Part shown: piece after piece, positions 17,075 through 26,531 of the stretch | Numbering within the stretch: the first letter of the stretch is position 1 | Layout: every line of letters begins with the position of its first letter | Source of the DNA: Eggerthella sp. CAG:298 | GTDB lineage: Bacteria; Actinomycetota; Coriobacteriia; Coriobacteriales; Eggerthellaceae | NCBI GenBank assembly: GCA_000435675.1 | Contig: FR895150.1 | Coordinates: 10,254-59,567, forward strand | DNA: 49,314 nt | Direction: 5' to 3' | Translations under genes and position numbers: made by a program | Notes under the pieces: generated by a model | Told to the model about the DNA's origin: nothing | What the model saw: the letters and a program-made list of their open reading frames with translations, nothing else | Databases searched by the model: none

Positions 17075-18358
17075 TTACTTTCGGAGCGTTCTCTTGATGG
17101 TGTCGAGCGTGTAGCCAAGGCCATTGTTGCGCAGTGTGTAGGCTAATTCGGAGAGCAACGAAGCGTAATAGGAAAGCTTGCTCGTGCTGATGTCCGCAGC
17201 ATCTTCTTTGCCGCGATACCCGATGAACATCTCTTTAAGATGCGGGGGAATGCTCGCTTCGCGTGCAACGAGCGCAGGATCCATCGCGTCGAACATGCGA
17301 CCTATCTCATCGAGCACTTCTTCGTTGGTGTTGCCCTCTTCATCGGTGTTCGCTGCAAGCTGGTTGCCAAGATAGGTGAAGCCCTTCGCAGTATGCGCGA
17401 GGCGTACGTTGGTATCGTTTCCAAAGCCACGCTTACGCATGATCTCGTCCATCGCATGCCAGCGATCGAAGGGAAGGCGTTTGTTGGTGCGCAAGAAGCT
17501 GGTTGCCTCGTTGGCCGTTTCTTCGCGATAGACGTAGAACGGCTCATCCAAATAGACGATGCGCTCAGCTGCCAGCAAGGTCTCGAAGAAGAATTCGTTA
17601 TCCGCCCAACCTGCGCCGGGGTATTCGACGAAATGGATGTCTTTTTGGGTAAGGAAGTCTCGCCTGTAGAGCGCCGACCAAATGGAAGGGTGGTGGCGCA
17701 GTAGATGGTCGGTATGAGCATCGTGCAGGGTGAAGGGCTGCTGGGCTGGCTTGATGCGGCCGCGATACGAGCAGTTGAGGGTGGTGAGCGCTTTGCCGCC
17801 GCGTGCTACCCCTTCAGCGCGCAACTCGCGCATGTAGGGAGTTTTTACGATATCGACATTCTCGAACGCGCTTGCGAAATCAAGCATGCGCTCGTACATA
17901 GCAGGCAGGATGAAATCGTCGGGTTCGAGGATGGCGATCCAGGTGCCCCGTGCTGTTTGGATGCCGTCGTTCATCGCCGCCCCGTAGCCAGCGTTCTCTG
18001 CGTGGTTCACGATCGTGAAGCGTGCATCCTGGGCGAAGAAGCGCTGCAAGATCTCGGGCGAAGTATCATTCGAGGCATCATTCACGCAAACGATCTCGAT
18101 GTCTTCGAGCGTTTGGTTCGTAATCGAGCAAAGCGCCTCTTCAAGTGTGGAAGAGGCGTTGAACACGGGTACTACCACCGAAACAAGCGGTGCAACGGGT
18201 GCGTCTACGCGTCGCAGTATCGTGAAGGTGCGCGCGTTATTCGCGCTCTCGCATACGGTCTCTTCCTGGGAAGCCACGCTCATAAGGGCCTTTCGGTCTT
18301 GTTCTTGCCAGTCGCGCGAGAAAACGGGGAAGAAGACTCGCCCGATTTTCGGCTGCAT
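17075..18358 (-). CDS. Family 2 glycosyltransferase with N- and C-terminal extensions
   Basis: A 427-residue protein. The GT2 core begins near residue 58 (PLVSVVVPVFNASSTLEEAL) with VNDASNDTSPE as nucleotide site and LEPDDF in place of the usual DXD. The C-terminal 200 residues resemble those of CpsJ/EpsJ-type enzymes (VEYPGAGWADNEFFFETLLAAERI). An internal ATG at 18283 has GAAAGG at proper spacing and may be the true start, making it 25 residues shorter. It lies 7 bp after the broken MFS gene and appears to be the last gene of the alcohol dehydrogenase operon, an odd place for a glycosyltransferase. Its target is unknown. Confidence 0.75.
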   Translation of the reverse strand: MQPKIGRVFFPVFSRDWQEQDRKALMSVASQEETVCESANNARTFTILRRVDAPVAPLVSVVVPVFNASSTLEEALCSITNQTLEDIEIVCVNDASNDTSPEILQRFFAQDARFTIVNHAENAGYGAAMNDGIQTARGTWIAILEPDDFILPAMYERMLDFASAFENVDIVKTPYMRELRAEGVARGGKALTTLNCSYRGRIKPAQQPFTLHDAHTDHLLRHHPSIWSALYRRDFLTQKDIHFVEYPGAGWADNEFFFETLLAAERIVYLDEPFYVYREETANEATSFLRTNKRLPFDRWHAMDEIMRKRGFGNDTNVRLAHTAKGFTYLGNQLAANTDEEGNTNEEVLDEIGRMFDAMDPALVAREASIPPHLKEMFIGYRGKEDAADISTSKLSYYASLLSELAYTLRNNGLGYTLDTIKRTLRK

Positions 18359-18365
18359 CTGTTCA

Positions 18366-19876
18366 TTATACGGCCTTGTTCGTTCGTGTCTGTTCTTGTG
18401 CGGCCTTTTCGACTGCCTGACGTGTGCGCTTGATGTGGTGCGCGTAGACCGTGACCACGATGAAGGCGCAGATGATGGTCATGCCCATCATGATGAAATA
18501 GCTCGTGGTGTAGGTGCCGGTCAGCTCGCAGAGCACGCCCGGCATGAGGTTGAAGACAAAGCCGCCGAACGCATAGGCGATCTGGAAATGGCGGATGGTC
18601 TTGAGCATCTGTTCAGCGGAACTGAGCTCGAGCGACCAAAGCGCGATGCCCGTGGTGCCGAGCGGCATGCCGATGCCGAGCACGACTGCTGCTGCGGATG
18701 CTTCAGGCACGCCACCTATTCCGACAAGCGCGCAGAGCAGCATGGCAGCGGTGAGCAAGATGAAGAAGCAGAACGACCCCGTGAGCGTGCCGAACTTGTC
18801 ACAGACGATGCCCACGACGAATTTCGATACGGTCAAGAAAATACCTGCGAGCGAGATGAGCAGCGCCGCTACGCCCGCATCGACCCCTTGGGTCGTGAGC
18901 AGGATGCCGAAGTAGTTGTAGCCTGCAACGGAAACGCCGCCGAGCAACACGAGGGCGAAGATCATCGCTACATACGCTCCGCGTGGCAGTGGCATAGAAG
19001 CAAGGTTCACGCGTGGGCGGCCAAGCGCTCTTTTGCGGTGAAGATGGTGAGCGTGATGGGCATGGTGTGCCTTGTGAATATGGCCGTGTTCGTGCTGTTC
19101 AAGCGCTGGGTGGCCTGCGGATTCTTCGCCGGCTGAAGGGCTGGCTGCTGCGCGCTGTTCGTCGACTTCTTCGATCGTGGCTTCAGCGACCTCTTCCTGA
19201 GTGCTCTTTGCCGCCAGGTCTTTTGGCGCCTGATTCGGCTTCGGGCGCGCCATGACCGGCTCGAGCCCGACGTCTTCGGGCTTCACGCGCACGAACTTGA
19301 ACAGCAACAGTGCAAGGATGAAGGCGATCGCTGCTTCAACATAGAAAGCGAGCGAAAGAGAGAACGCATCGATCAGCCAACCCGCCAGGATCGGAATGAA
19401 GATAGCAGCCACGCCGCTTCCCATCGTAGCGATGCCCGAGACCGAGCCCACTTTGCCGCGAAACCAGTTGCCGATCAGGTAGGTGGATGCCACCATGCCG
19501 CCAAAACCATACCCAATGCCCGCAAACGCGCTGGCCACACACCAATCCCCCCAACCCCCCTGGCCACACACAGGCCTGCCAGACTATACGCGCGCCCGAA
19601 CAGAAAGAACGCGAGCGCGGTGAAGAGCGTGGCGATGAAGAATCCGATGCGCGGGTTGAGGCGACGGAAGTACACTCCGGTGAAGAACATGCAGATGAGC
19701 GACACGAACGTGCGCACGGTCACCACGACCGAGCCGCCTACATCGCCAACCCCGGGAATATCCACGATATAGGACTGGTAGATGGAAAACGACGTGGACG
19801 TGAAGCCAGTGTTCACGAAGAGCAGCGTGAAGGCGCACGCCACGATGATCGTTTGATAGTGTTTCTTGACCCCCAT
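18366..19876 (-). pseudogene. MFS transporter (OFA-like) disrupted by a 29-bp insertion
   Basis: Two overlapping frames encode one transporter. The first (19876 to 19475) gives MGVKKHYQTIIVACAFTLLF and helices 1-4, then runs into a foreign tail. The second (from about 19571 to 18366) carries the remaining helices. At 19531-19571 a 12-bp direct repeat CTGGCCACACAC (19531-19542 and 19560-19571) brackets a 17-bp C/G-rich filler. Removing one repeat plus filler (29 bp) restores a continuous frame reading GLCVASAFAGIGYG, a 493-residue protein of normal MFS size. The gene is probably inactive unless the change is phase-variable or an assembly error. A charged loop rich in Glu and His lies between the two halves of the carrier. 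It belongs to the aldehyde/alcohol dehydrogenase operon, 3 bp after the ALDH stop. Confidence 0.8.
19531..19571. repeat. 12-bp direct repeat with G-rich filler breaking the MFS gene
   Basis: CTGGCCACACAC occurs at 19531-19542 and 19560-19571. The 17 bases between are runs of C (G on the coding strand). The 29-bp unit is not a multiple of three, so it shifts the frame. Its deletion by slippage between the repeats would restore the gene. Confidence 0.85.
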
Positions 19877-19879
19877 TTT

Positions 19880-21394
19880 TTAATGCATGAACAACTTCAG
19901 CAGGGGCAGCTTACCTGCATAGGGCGCGGTGCGAATCGGGATCTCCACCAGCGGGGTCTTCTTCATGGTCGATTTATAGTGCGTGAAGCAATCGAAGCCC
20001 ACCTTGCCGTGGTAAGCGCCGATGCCCGATTGTGCGAAACCGCCGAAGCCCATGTGGTTGTTCGCCAGGTGAATGACCACGTCGTTGATGGTTGCGCCGC
20101 CGAACGGGATGCGATGCAGCAGATACTGCTGGAAATCGGTATCGTTGCTGAAGATGTAGCATGCCAGCGGATGGCCGAACTTCTCTGTTACGGCAACCGC
20201 CTCATCGATCTTGCGCCAAGTGATGAGCGGCAACACGGGGCCGAAGATCTCCTCTTGCATCACAGAATCGTCGAGCGTAACGCCAGTCACGACCGTGGGC
20301 TCGATCTTCAAGGTTTCGGGATCGCGACCGCCGCCAACGGCAACGCGCGCAGCTTCGCCGTGGTTATCAATCAAGCCGCACACGCGGTCGAAATGATGCT
20401 TGCTGATCATGTGCGGGTATTCGGGATTGTTCAGGATGTCGTTTCCGAAGTACTTCTTGAACGCTTTGTTCAGCTCCCAAACAAGCTGGTCAGCGACGCT
20501 TTCGTGCACGAGCAAGTAGTCGGGAGCCACGCAGGTTTGCCCGGAATTCAAACATTTGCCCCACGCGATGCGCTCAGCTGCGATGGGGATATCGGCGAAG
20601 CAATCGACGAAACATGGGCTCATGCCGCCCAGTTCGAGCGTGACATCGGTAAGATTCTGCGCACACACGCCCATGATCTCGCGTCCGACGTTCTGCGAAC
20701 CCGTGAAGAACATCTTGTCCACGTTCACCTCGAGCAGCCAGTCGTTCACATGCGATCCGTGAATGCAGGTGATGTAGTGGGCAGGGAACAGTTCGTCGCA
20801 CATCTCCGCCAACACCTTATCGGTCGCAGAGGCACTGTGCGAAGGCTTCAGAAGAATGCAGTTGCCCGCCGCTAGAGCATCGACGAAGGGAACGAGGCTC
20901 AAGTTGATGGGGTAGTTCCAGGGAGAAAGCACCGCTGCCACGCCGAAAGGCACGGGGTAGACCTTGGAAGTTGCTGGGAAATGCGCGAGTGGCGTGGGAA
21001 CCGAATACGGACGTGCCCACTTGCGCAGGTGCTTCTTCATCATGTTGATTTCGTCGTACACGAGGCCAAGTTCGCACATGTAGCCTTCGTAGGCGCATTT
21101 ACCCAAGTCCTTTTCGAGCGCATCGAGCACCTTGGCTTCATGCAACTTGAGCCAGCTTTTGAGACGGGTGAGCTGCTGCAAGCGGAAGTTCACGTCTTGC
21201 GTGGCGCCCGTTTTGAAGAAGGCGCGCATGGCATCAATCTGCGCCTGCAGGTCAGCGGCAGATTCGAGTTTCAGTGCGCCTGCGCCGGTCGCATAATCGG
21301 GCAGCGTGTTCGCAACATTCGCCGAGGTTGCAGATGTCGTTGCGCCGTTCGCTGGGGCTGCCTTCTTCGCCGTTTGCTTAGGAGCGGTAGCCAT
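19880..21394 (-). CDS. Aldehyde dehydrogenase (class 3-like, NAD(P)-dependent)
   Basis: A 504-residue enzyme. Catalytic residues are E254 in LELGG and C288 in NSGQTC, 34 apart as in functional aldehyde dehydrogenases, with FTGSQNVGREI before them in the nucleotide fold and the C-terminal PFGGATINDV. The short C-terminus and NSGQTCVAPDY place it near class 3/coniferyl aldehyde dehydrogenases. The first 45 residues are a low-complexity tail rich in Ala, Thr and Lys. Its start overlaps the stop of the alcohol dehydrogenase by one base (TAATG), so the tail start is fixed by translational coupling. The pair would convert an alcohol to an acid through an aldehyde, or the reverse. Confidence 0.85.
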   Translation of the reverse strand: MATAPKQTAKKAAPANGATTSATSANVANTLPDYATGAGALKLESAADLQAQIDAMRAFFKTGATQDVNFRLQQLTRLKSWLKLHEAKVLDALEKDLGKCAYEGYMCELGLVYDEINMMKKHLRKWARPYSVPTPLAHFPATSKVYPVPFGVAAVLSPWNYPINLSLVPFVDALAAGNCILLKPSHSASATDKVLAEMCDELFPAHYITCIHGSHVNDWLLEVNVDKMFFTGSQNVGREIMGVCAQNLTDVTLELGGMSPCFVDCFADIPIAAERIAWGKCLNSGQTCVAPDYLLVHESVADQLVWELNKAFKKYFGNDILNNPEYPHMISKHHFDRVCGLIDNHGEAARVAVGGGRDPETLKIEPTVVTGVTLDDSVMQEEIFGPVLPLITWRKIDEAVAVTEKFGHPLACYIFSNDTDFQQYLLHRIPFGGATINDVVIHLANNHMGFGGFAQSGIGAYHGKVGFDCFTHYKSTMKKTPLVEIPIRTAPYAGKLPLLKLFMH

Positions 21395-22572
21395 TAGTAT
21401 GCCTCCTCCAGGATATGAAGTGCGATCTCTTCGGTCACTTCGTGCTTGTTGTAAAGAGCGGCACCATCGTAGCGCGCCTGGCGTGCGACCTTGGGCAAGA
21501 TGGCACGTTCGACACCAAGCTGTGACAAGGTGATGGGCACATCGTAATGGTCGTGCAGGTATTGGTTGAGCTCGAAGAGCGCTGCGCTGAAGAGGATGTC
21601 GCGCTCTTCAGCGGTAAGGCTGCTCTTGTCCAGATCGGGACGCAAGGCGCGCAAGAGCTCACCATAGAGCCCCGCATGATGCCCGCGCTCGAGGTTGAAG
21701 CGCACGCAGTAGGGAAGCAAGATCTTCATGGCCTGGCCATGGGGGATGTGGCAGATGCCACCGAGCGAATGGCCGATTGCGTGCACGATGCCCACCATAG
21801 CATTTGAGAAACTGGCGCCTGCGAGCAAGCTGCCGAGCGCGAGCGAGGTGCGCACATCAAGGTCTCCCGGCTCTTCACAAGAGCGCACGAGGTTTTCGGA
21901 GATGAGCGCGATCGCCTGGCGTGCGAGCGCATCAGAGACGGGGTTTTTCTGGATGGAGGTATAGGCCTCGATCGCGTGAGTGAGTGCATCCACACCGGTG
22001 GTTGCCGTGAGCTTCGGCGGCAGGGAAGCGGTGAGCAGTGGGTCAAGGAAGGCAACGTGCGGCACAAGCTTATAAGAAGTGTAGGAGAGCTTCTCGTGCG
22101 CTTCCTCATCGGCAATGACTGCAACGAGCGTAACTTCGCTGCCCGTGCCTGCGGTAGTGGGAATGGCGATGAGCGGATCGAGGTCGTTCTGCAGGATCTC
22201 GGCACCTTGCAGCTCAGCGATGTCGCGATTGCCGACCGAGATCGAGGCGGCGGCACCCTTCGTGGTGTCGATGACCGAACCGCCACCGAACGCGATGAAG
22301 CCATCGCATCCTTCCTGTTCGTAGATGGCTGCCACATCGTTCACCACGGAAAGCGAAGAGTCAGGCGGCACCTGATCGTAGAAAGCGAAGGGGAAGCCCG
22401 CTTCGGTCAGGCGATGGATCGCATGGTCGGTGATGCCGAGCGCCACGAGATTCGCGTCGGTTACCACGAGCGGTTTGGTCACGCCCATCTCGACGAGGAT
22501 GACGGGCAGCTTGTGGAGCGCATGTTCGCCGCAGATGATGCGGGTGGGGCAGTGAAATTCAAAAGCGTTCAT
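21394..22572 (-). CDS. Iron-containing alcohol dehydrogenase
   Basis: A 392-residue group III (Fe-ADH) enzyme starting MNAFEFHCPTRI. The frame is open further upstream, but AAGGAG sits 8 bases before this ATG. The cofactor site GGGSVIDTTKG and the family signature PTTAGTGSEVT are present. The metal ligands are expected in GVDALTHAIEAY and in VHAIGHSLGGICHIPHG, both intact. It interconverts an alcohol and an aldehyde with NAD(H). It is followed by a one-base-overlap aldehyde dehydrogenase, a broken transporter and a GT2. The SCP2-like gene lies 114 bp upstream on the same strand. The substrate is not known. Confidence 0.88.
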   Translation of the reverse strand: MNAFEFHCPTRIICGEHALHKLPVILVEMGVTKPLVVTDANLVALGITDHAIHRLTEAGFPFAFYDQVPPDSSLSVVNDVAAIYEQEGCDGFIAFGGGSVIDTTKGAAASISVGNRDIAELQGAEILQNDLDPLIAIPTTAGTGSEVTLVAVIADEEAHEKLSYTSYKLVPHVAFLDPLLTASLPPKLTATTGVDALTHAIEAYTSIQKNPVSDALARQAIALISENLVRSCEEPGDLDVRTSLALGSLLAGASFSNAMVGIVHAIGHSLGGICHIPHGQAMKILLPYCVRFNLERGHHAGLYGELLRALRPDLDKSSLTAEERDILFSAALFELNQYLHDHYDVPITLSQLGVERAILPKVARQARYDGAALYNKHEVTEEIALHILEEAY

Positions 22573-22686
22573 GAAGGTTCTCCTTAACAACAGTTCGGAT
22601 AGGACGTAGAAATTCGGATGGGGTGGGTGAGCGCGTCGAACGCAGGTGCGCAAAGCGCGGGCGTTTGGCAGGCTGTAGTTGCGGCG

Positions 22687-23145
22687 TTATCTGCGGTACG
22701 CGCTTCGCCAGCAGAAGAAGGTGCGCAGCACGGTATCGAACAGGTAGGTGATGGCGACCCCCTTGCTGTTCGCGCCATGGGTGGCGAACAGGCGTGCAGC
22801 CAGCGCTTCTTTCAGGCTGATACCGCCCGAGAACACATCGAAGGCGTAATCAAGATCGCGGAATTCGATCACGAAGTCGGGTTCTTTTTCTGTAGCAACA
22901 CGCCAGCTGCTGCTGTGCTGTTCGAACGTGATTGCCCGGCCGAATCCATCGATGTCGATCGCGAACGTGAAACCGGGGCCCAGCACGAGCGTTTCGTGCG
23001 CGACCGTGGTGGAAACCTGCGGAGCTACCTTCATGAGAGCGGGCAAGAGGGCCATCATCGTGTTCATGTAGGTTTGTTTGTACAGTGCGCGCTCAGGGTG
23101 CGATTGCGTGGGCTCGGTGATCGCGGAATAGATCTTCGTAGGCAT
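22687..23145 (-). CDS. SCP2-like lipid-binding protein
   Basis: A 152-residue protein. Residues about 45-130 run as TFAIDIDGFGRAITFE, PDFVIEFRDLDYAFDVFSGG and LKEALAARLFATHGANSKGVA, the beta-sheet and helix pattern of sterol carrier protein 2 domains, which bind acyl chains, acyl-CoAs or sterols in a hydrophobic pocket. There is no signal peptide. AGAGAGGA stands just upstream of the ATG. It lies upstream of the alcohol dehydrogenase on the same strand and could carry the hydrophobic substrate of that operon, but this is inference. The family call is by pattern only. Confidence 0.45.
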   Translation of the reverse strand: MPTKIYSAITEPTQSHPERALYKQTYMNTMMALLPALMKVAPQVSTTVAHETLVLGPGFTFAIDIDGFGRAITFEQHSSSWRVATEKEPDFVIEFRDLDYAFDVFSGGISLKEALAARLFATHGANSKGVAITYLFDTVLRTFFCWRSAYRR

Positions 23146-23304
23146 GATTCCTCTCTTGTGTCATCCGATCGATTGCAAATGGTTAGATTATCAAACCATT
23201 TTACTCCTTTGCTCCGACTTGAACTGCGCAACTGCTAGTGCAATCGGCAAAGTAACAGCTTGTAAAACGCATCAGATTTTTCTATCAATTCACGAAGACG
23301 GGGC

Positions 23305-23310
23305 TATAAT
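23305..23310 (+). promoter_or_regulatory. Probable -10 box for pntAB
   Basis: TATAAT lies 34 bases before the pntA ATG in the 198-bp divergent gap with the SCP2-like gene. The -35 region is weak (TATCAA about 17 bases upstream). Confidence 0.4.
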
Positions 23311-23343
23311 AGGAATCTCAAAATCGTGAGGGGGAAATCTGCA

Positions 23344-24942
23344 ATGCTCATTGGCATTCCAAAGGAAATACGTGCAGGTCAAACGCTTGTTGCCGCTACG
23401 CCGAACACGGTACAGAAGCTCATCGCGCTCGGTTATACCGTCTCGGTCGAGCAAGGTGCAGGGGAACTTGCGAATTATTTCGATCAACAATTCGAAGAAG
23501 CCGGTGCCTCTTTAGTGAGTACCGCTGAAGCGTGGGCGGCCGATATCGTCGTCTGTCTCGATGCGCCTTCGCTCGAGCAGCTTGCTCTTATGAAGGAAGG
23601 TGCCACGCTTCTTTCACGCCTCGATCCGCAGAATAACGCTGAACTGCTCGAAGCGTGCGCGAAGCGCAAGATCACGGCACTTGCGCTCGATGCGGTGCCC
23701 CGTATCTCTCGTGCGCAATCGCTCGACGTGCGCTCTTCGCTCATGAACGTTGCCGGATACCGTGCGGTCATCGAAGCTGCGAATGCCTTCGGTCGCCAAT
23801 TCACCGGTGCCGTTACCGCAGCGGGCAGGGTGAATCCTGCGAAGGTCTATGTGATCGGCGTGGGTGTTGCTGGCCTTGCCGCTATCGGCACGGCTGGTTC
23901 GATGGGCGCTGAGGTGTTCGCTACTGATGTTCGTTCTGATGTGGCCGACCAGGTGCAATCGCTCGGTGCCACCTTCGTGGAAATTCCGGTGCAGCAAGAA
24001 TCAACTGACGGCTATGCGCGTGAGCTCGATAAAGACGATCAGGCACGCACTCAAGAGGTGTACATGCACCAAGCTTCGAAGAGCGATATCGTCATCACCA
24101 CGGCACAGGTTCCCGGTCGCCCTGCGCCGCTGTTGCTCACCGCTGAGGCGGTCTCGACCATGATGCCGGGTTCGGTCATCGTGGATATGGGCGCATCCGA
24201 TCTTGGCAGCAACTGTGCGCTCACGGAACCGGGCAAGGTCATCACCACCGAAAATGGCGTCATCATCATCGGCTATACCGATCTGCCTGCGCGCTTGCCC
24301 GGGCAGGCCTCGCAGCTCTTCGGTCAGAACATCGTGAACTTGCTGAAGCTGGTCACGCCCGATAAGAATGGCCAGCCCGTTTGGAACGAGGATGACGTGG
24401 TCATCCGCGGCATGCTCGTTGCGCGTGAGGGCCAGATCATGTGGCCGCCTCCGCCGGTGCAAGTTTCAGCGGCGCCTTCACCTGGCGCGACAACGGATAA
24501 GGCTGCGCAACCTGCTGGGGCCGCCCAAACAAGCGCGAGCAATTCTGAACCTGCACAAGCAGCTGAAGCTGCAGCTTCCAAAAAGGAGCCTTCTGCTTTT
24601 CGCAAGTGGTGGTGGAAGATCGCGCTCGGAGCGCTTGCGGTATTGCTCATCGCTGCAGCACCCGCGCACATGTCGAGCCATTTCATGGTCTTCGTGCTCG
24701 CGTGCGTGGTCGGCTTCTACGTTATTACGGGCGTTTCGCATTCGCTCCATACCCCGCTCATGTCGGAAACGAATGCGATCTCAGGCATCATCATCGTTGG
24801 TGCCTTGTTGCAAATCAGCTCGGGCGATCTGCTCGTTACGGTACTCGCTTTCATCGCGGTGGCGCTTGCTTCTATCAATATCTTCGGTGGCTTCCTCGTT
24901 ACGAGGCGAATGCTGAAGATGTTCGAAAGGAGCTCAGAATGA
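23344..24942 (+). CDS. pntA: NAD(P) transhydrogenase subunit alpha
   Basis: A 532-residue subunit starting MLIGIPKEIRAGQT; an in-frame GTG at 23326 is less likely because GAGGGGG is spaced correctly for the ATG. Residues 1 to about 370 are the NAD(H)-binding domain I (alanine dehydrogenase-like, VGVAGLAAIGTAGSMGAEVFATD). A Pro/Ala/Gln-rich linker (about 385-420) follows, then four membrane helices (about 428-520) of domain II. Thus the parts split as PntAA and PntAB in some bacteria are fused here, as in E. coli. The enzyme couples hydride transfer from NADH to NADP+ to proton movement. It overlaps pntB by the ATGA motif. Confidence 0.93.
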   Translation: MLIGIPKEIRAGQTLVAATPNTVQKLIALGYTVSVEQGAGELANYFDQQFEEAGASLVSTAEAWAADIVVCLDAPSLEQLALMKEGATLLSRLDPQNNAELLEACAKRKITALALDAVPRISRAQSLDVRSSLMNVAGYRAVIEAANAFGRQFTGAVTAAGRVNPAKVYVIGVGVAGLAAIGTAGSMGAEVFATDVRSDVADQVQSLGATFVEIPVQQESTDGYARELDKDDQARTQEVYMHQASKSDIVITTAQVPGRPAPLLLTAEAVSTMMPGSVIVDMGASDLGSNCALTEPGKVITTENGVIIIGYTDLPARLPGQASQLFGQNIVNLLKLVTPDKNGQPVWNEDDVVIRGMLVAREGQIMWPPPPVQVSAAPSPGATTDKAAQPAGAAQTSASNSEPAQAAEAAASKKEPSAFRKWWWKIALGALAVLLIAAAPAHMSSHFMVFVLACVVGFYVITGVSHSLHTPLMSETNAISGIIIVGALLQISSGDLLVTVLAFIAVALASINIFGGFLVTRRMLKMFERSSE

Positions 24943-26423
24943 ACGAGACGATTCTGGTGGTCGAAACCGTTACGACCGATACCGTAAGCGCTGTTCAAGA
25001 CGTGCTCTCGCGCGGGCAGTCGCTTGCCTATATCGTTGCGGCACTTCTCTTCATCCTTGCGCTGGCAGGGCTTTCCAAGCAGAAGAGCGCGATGCGCGGC
25101 AACGTGCTCGGCATCATCGGCATGGTGGTAGCGCTCGCTATCGTCATCGTTGCAACCACCATCGAAGGCTTCCAATTCCCCGCCTATACCGTTGGGCTCA
25201 TCATCGTGGCCATGCTCATCGGTGCGGCCATCGGCGTTTGGAAAGCACGTCGTGTTCAGATGACGGCCATGCCCGAACTGGTGGCATTGCTCCATTCGTT
25301 CGTCGGTGCCGCTGCGGTACTCGTAGGCATCAATTCCTTCCTCATGACCCCTGGCGATGGCTCTTACGATGGCGCCTTCCATATGGGTGAAGTGGGTATT
25401 GCAGTGTTCATCGGCGCGGTCACCTTTACGGGTTCGATCATCGCGAACTTGAAGCTTTCCGCGCGTATCTCGGGCAAGCCCCTCACGCTTCCCGGACGCA
25501 ATCTATTGAACCTCATCATGGTCATCGTTTGCATCGTGTGCATCGGCTGGTTCGTGGCTACCGAGGGCATCGCCGCAGGCACCTTGCCGCTTGTCATCCT
25601 CACGGTCATCTCGCTCATTCTTGGCGCGCACCTTGTGCTCGCTATCGGTGGTGGCGATATGCCCGTGGTCATCTCGATGCTCAACTCCTATTCGGGTTGG
25701 GCGGCGGCCATGGCAGGCTTCACGCTCGGGAACGACCTGCTCATCATCACAGGTGCACTTGTCGGCTCTTCCGGTGCCTACCTCTCCTACATCATGTGCC
25801 AAGGCATGAATCGTTCGTTCGTATCGGTCATCTTGGGCGGGTTCGGCAGCGATGGTGCGGTGTCCTCTTCGTCGCAAGCGTCCTCGCTCGAGGGTCGTAC
25901 GCACACCGAAGTAAGCCCTGAACAGGTGGCGGATATGCTGAAGGCAGCAAAGCGCGTGGTCGTTTCTCCTGGCTATGGCATGGCGGTCGCGCAAGCGCAA
26001 TTCCCGGTGGCTGAGCTCACTCGTAAGCTCATCGATCAAGGTGTAGATGTGAAGTTCGCGATCCATCCTGTTGCAGGACGTATGCCCGGTCATATGAACG
26101 TGCTCTTAGCAGAAGCGAAGGTCCCTTACGACAACGTGTATGAGATGGACGAGATCAACGACGATTTCGGTGATGTCGATGTGGTGCTCGTCATCGGTGC
26201 GAACGATACGGTGAACCCTTCTGCTGCGACCGATGCCAATTCGCCGATCGCGGGCATGCCGGTCATGCACGTGTGGGATGCGAAGAAGGTCATCGTTTCG
26301 AAGCGTTCGATCGGCAATGCAGGGTACGCGGGCGTGGAGAATCCGCTGTTCTATAACGAGAACACCGACATGCTCTTGGGTGATGCGAAGGATTCCGTCG
26401 AAGCGGTCATCAAGGCGCTCTAG
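24939..26423 (+). CDS. pntB: NAD(P) transhydrogenase subunit beta
   Basis: A 494-residue subunit starting MNETILVVETVTT; the frame is open further upstream inside pntA, but AAAGGAG before this ATG and the 4-base overlap with the pntA stop fix the start. Residues about 20-290 hold the membrane helices of domain II. The C-terminal domain III binds NADP(H) (VVVSPGYGMAVAQAQ, HPVAGRMPGHMNVLLAEA, VIGANDTVNP). It forms the proton-pumping transhydrogenase with PntA, supplying NADPH for biosynthesis. A strong hairpin terminator 29 bp after its stop closes the operon. Confidence 0.94.
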   Translation: MNETILVVETVTTDTVSAVQDVLSRGQSLAYIVAALLFILALAGLSKQKSAMRGNVLGIIGMVVALAIVIVATTIEGFQFPAYTVGLIIVAMLIGAAIGVWKARRVQMTAMPELVALLHSFVGAAAVLVGINSFLMTPGDGSYDGAFHMGEVGIAVFIGAVTFTGSIIANLKLSARISGKPLTLPGRNLLNLIMVIVCIVCIGWFVATEGIAAGTLPLVILTVISLILGAHLVLAIGGGDMPVVISMLNSYSGWAAAMAGFTLGNDLLIITGALVGSSGAYLSYIMCQGMNRSFVSVILGGFGSDGAVSSSSQASSLEGRTHTEVSPEQVADMLKAAKRVVVSPGYGMAVAQAQFPVAELTRKLIDQGVDVKFAIHPVAGRMPGHMNVLLAEAKVPYDNVYEMDEINDDFGDVDVVLVIGANDTVNPSAATDANSPIAGMPVMHVWDAKKVIVSKRSIGNAGYAGVENPLFYNENTDMLLGDAKDSVEAVIKAL

Positions 26424-26452
26424 CACACTAGCACAGGCCCAGACCGATGCAA

Positions 26453-26476
26453 AAAAGGGGCTCTTCAGCCCCTTTT
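26453..26476. terminator. Bidirectional terminator between pntB and the small repeat protein gene
   Basis: A 10-bp perfect stem AAAAGGGGCT / AGCCCCTTTT with a CTTC loop. A and T runs on both sides allow it to work for both convergent transcripts. Confidence 0.85.
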
Positions 26477-26531
26477 CATTTGAGTCGTGCGCAGCTGCGC
26501 AGTGATGCGCTTGCAACGCTTAACGTCCGCC

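Noticed and set aside
19487..20875. A 462-residue plus-strand frame opposite the aldehyde dehydrogenase, and a 373-residue one at 18015-19136
   Set aside because: They lie opposite genes with clear catalytic or membrane motifs and read as Arg/His/Glu-rich noise.
24606..24938. Extension of pntB upstream to 24606
   Set aside because: The extension lies inside pntA in another frame; the ATG at 24939 has a strong ribosome site and the normal PntB N-terminus.
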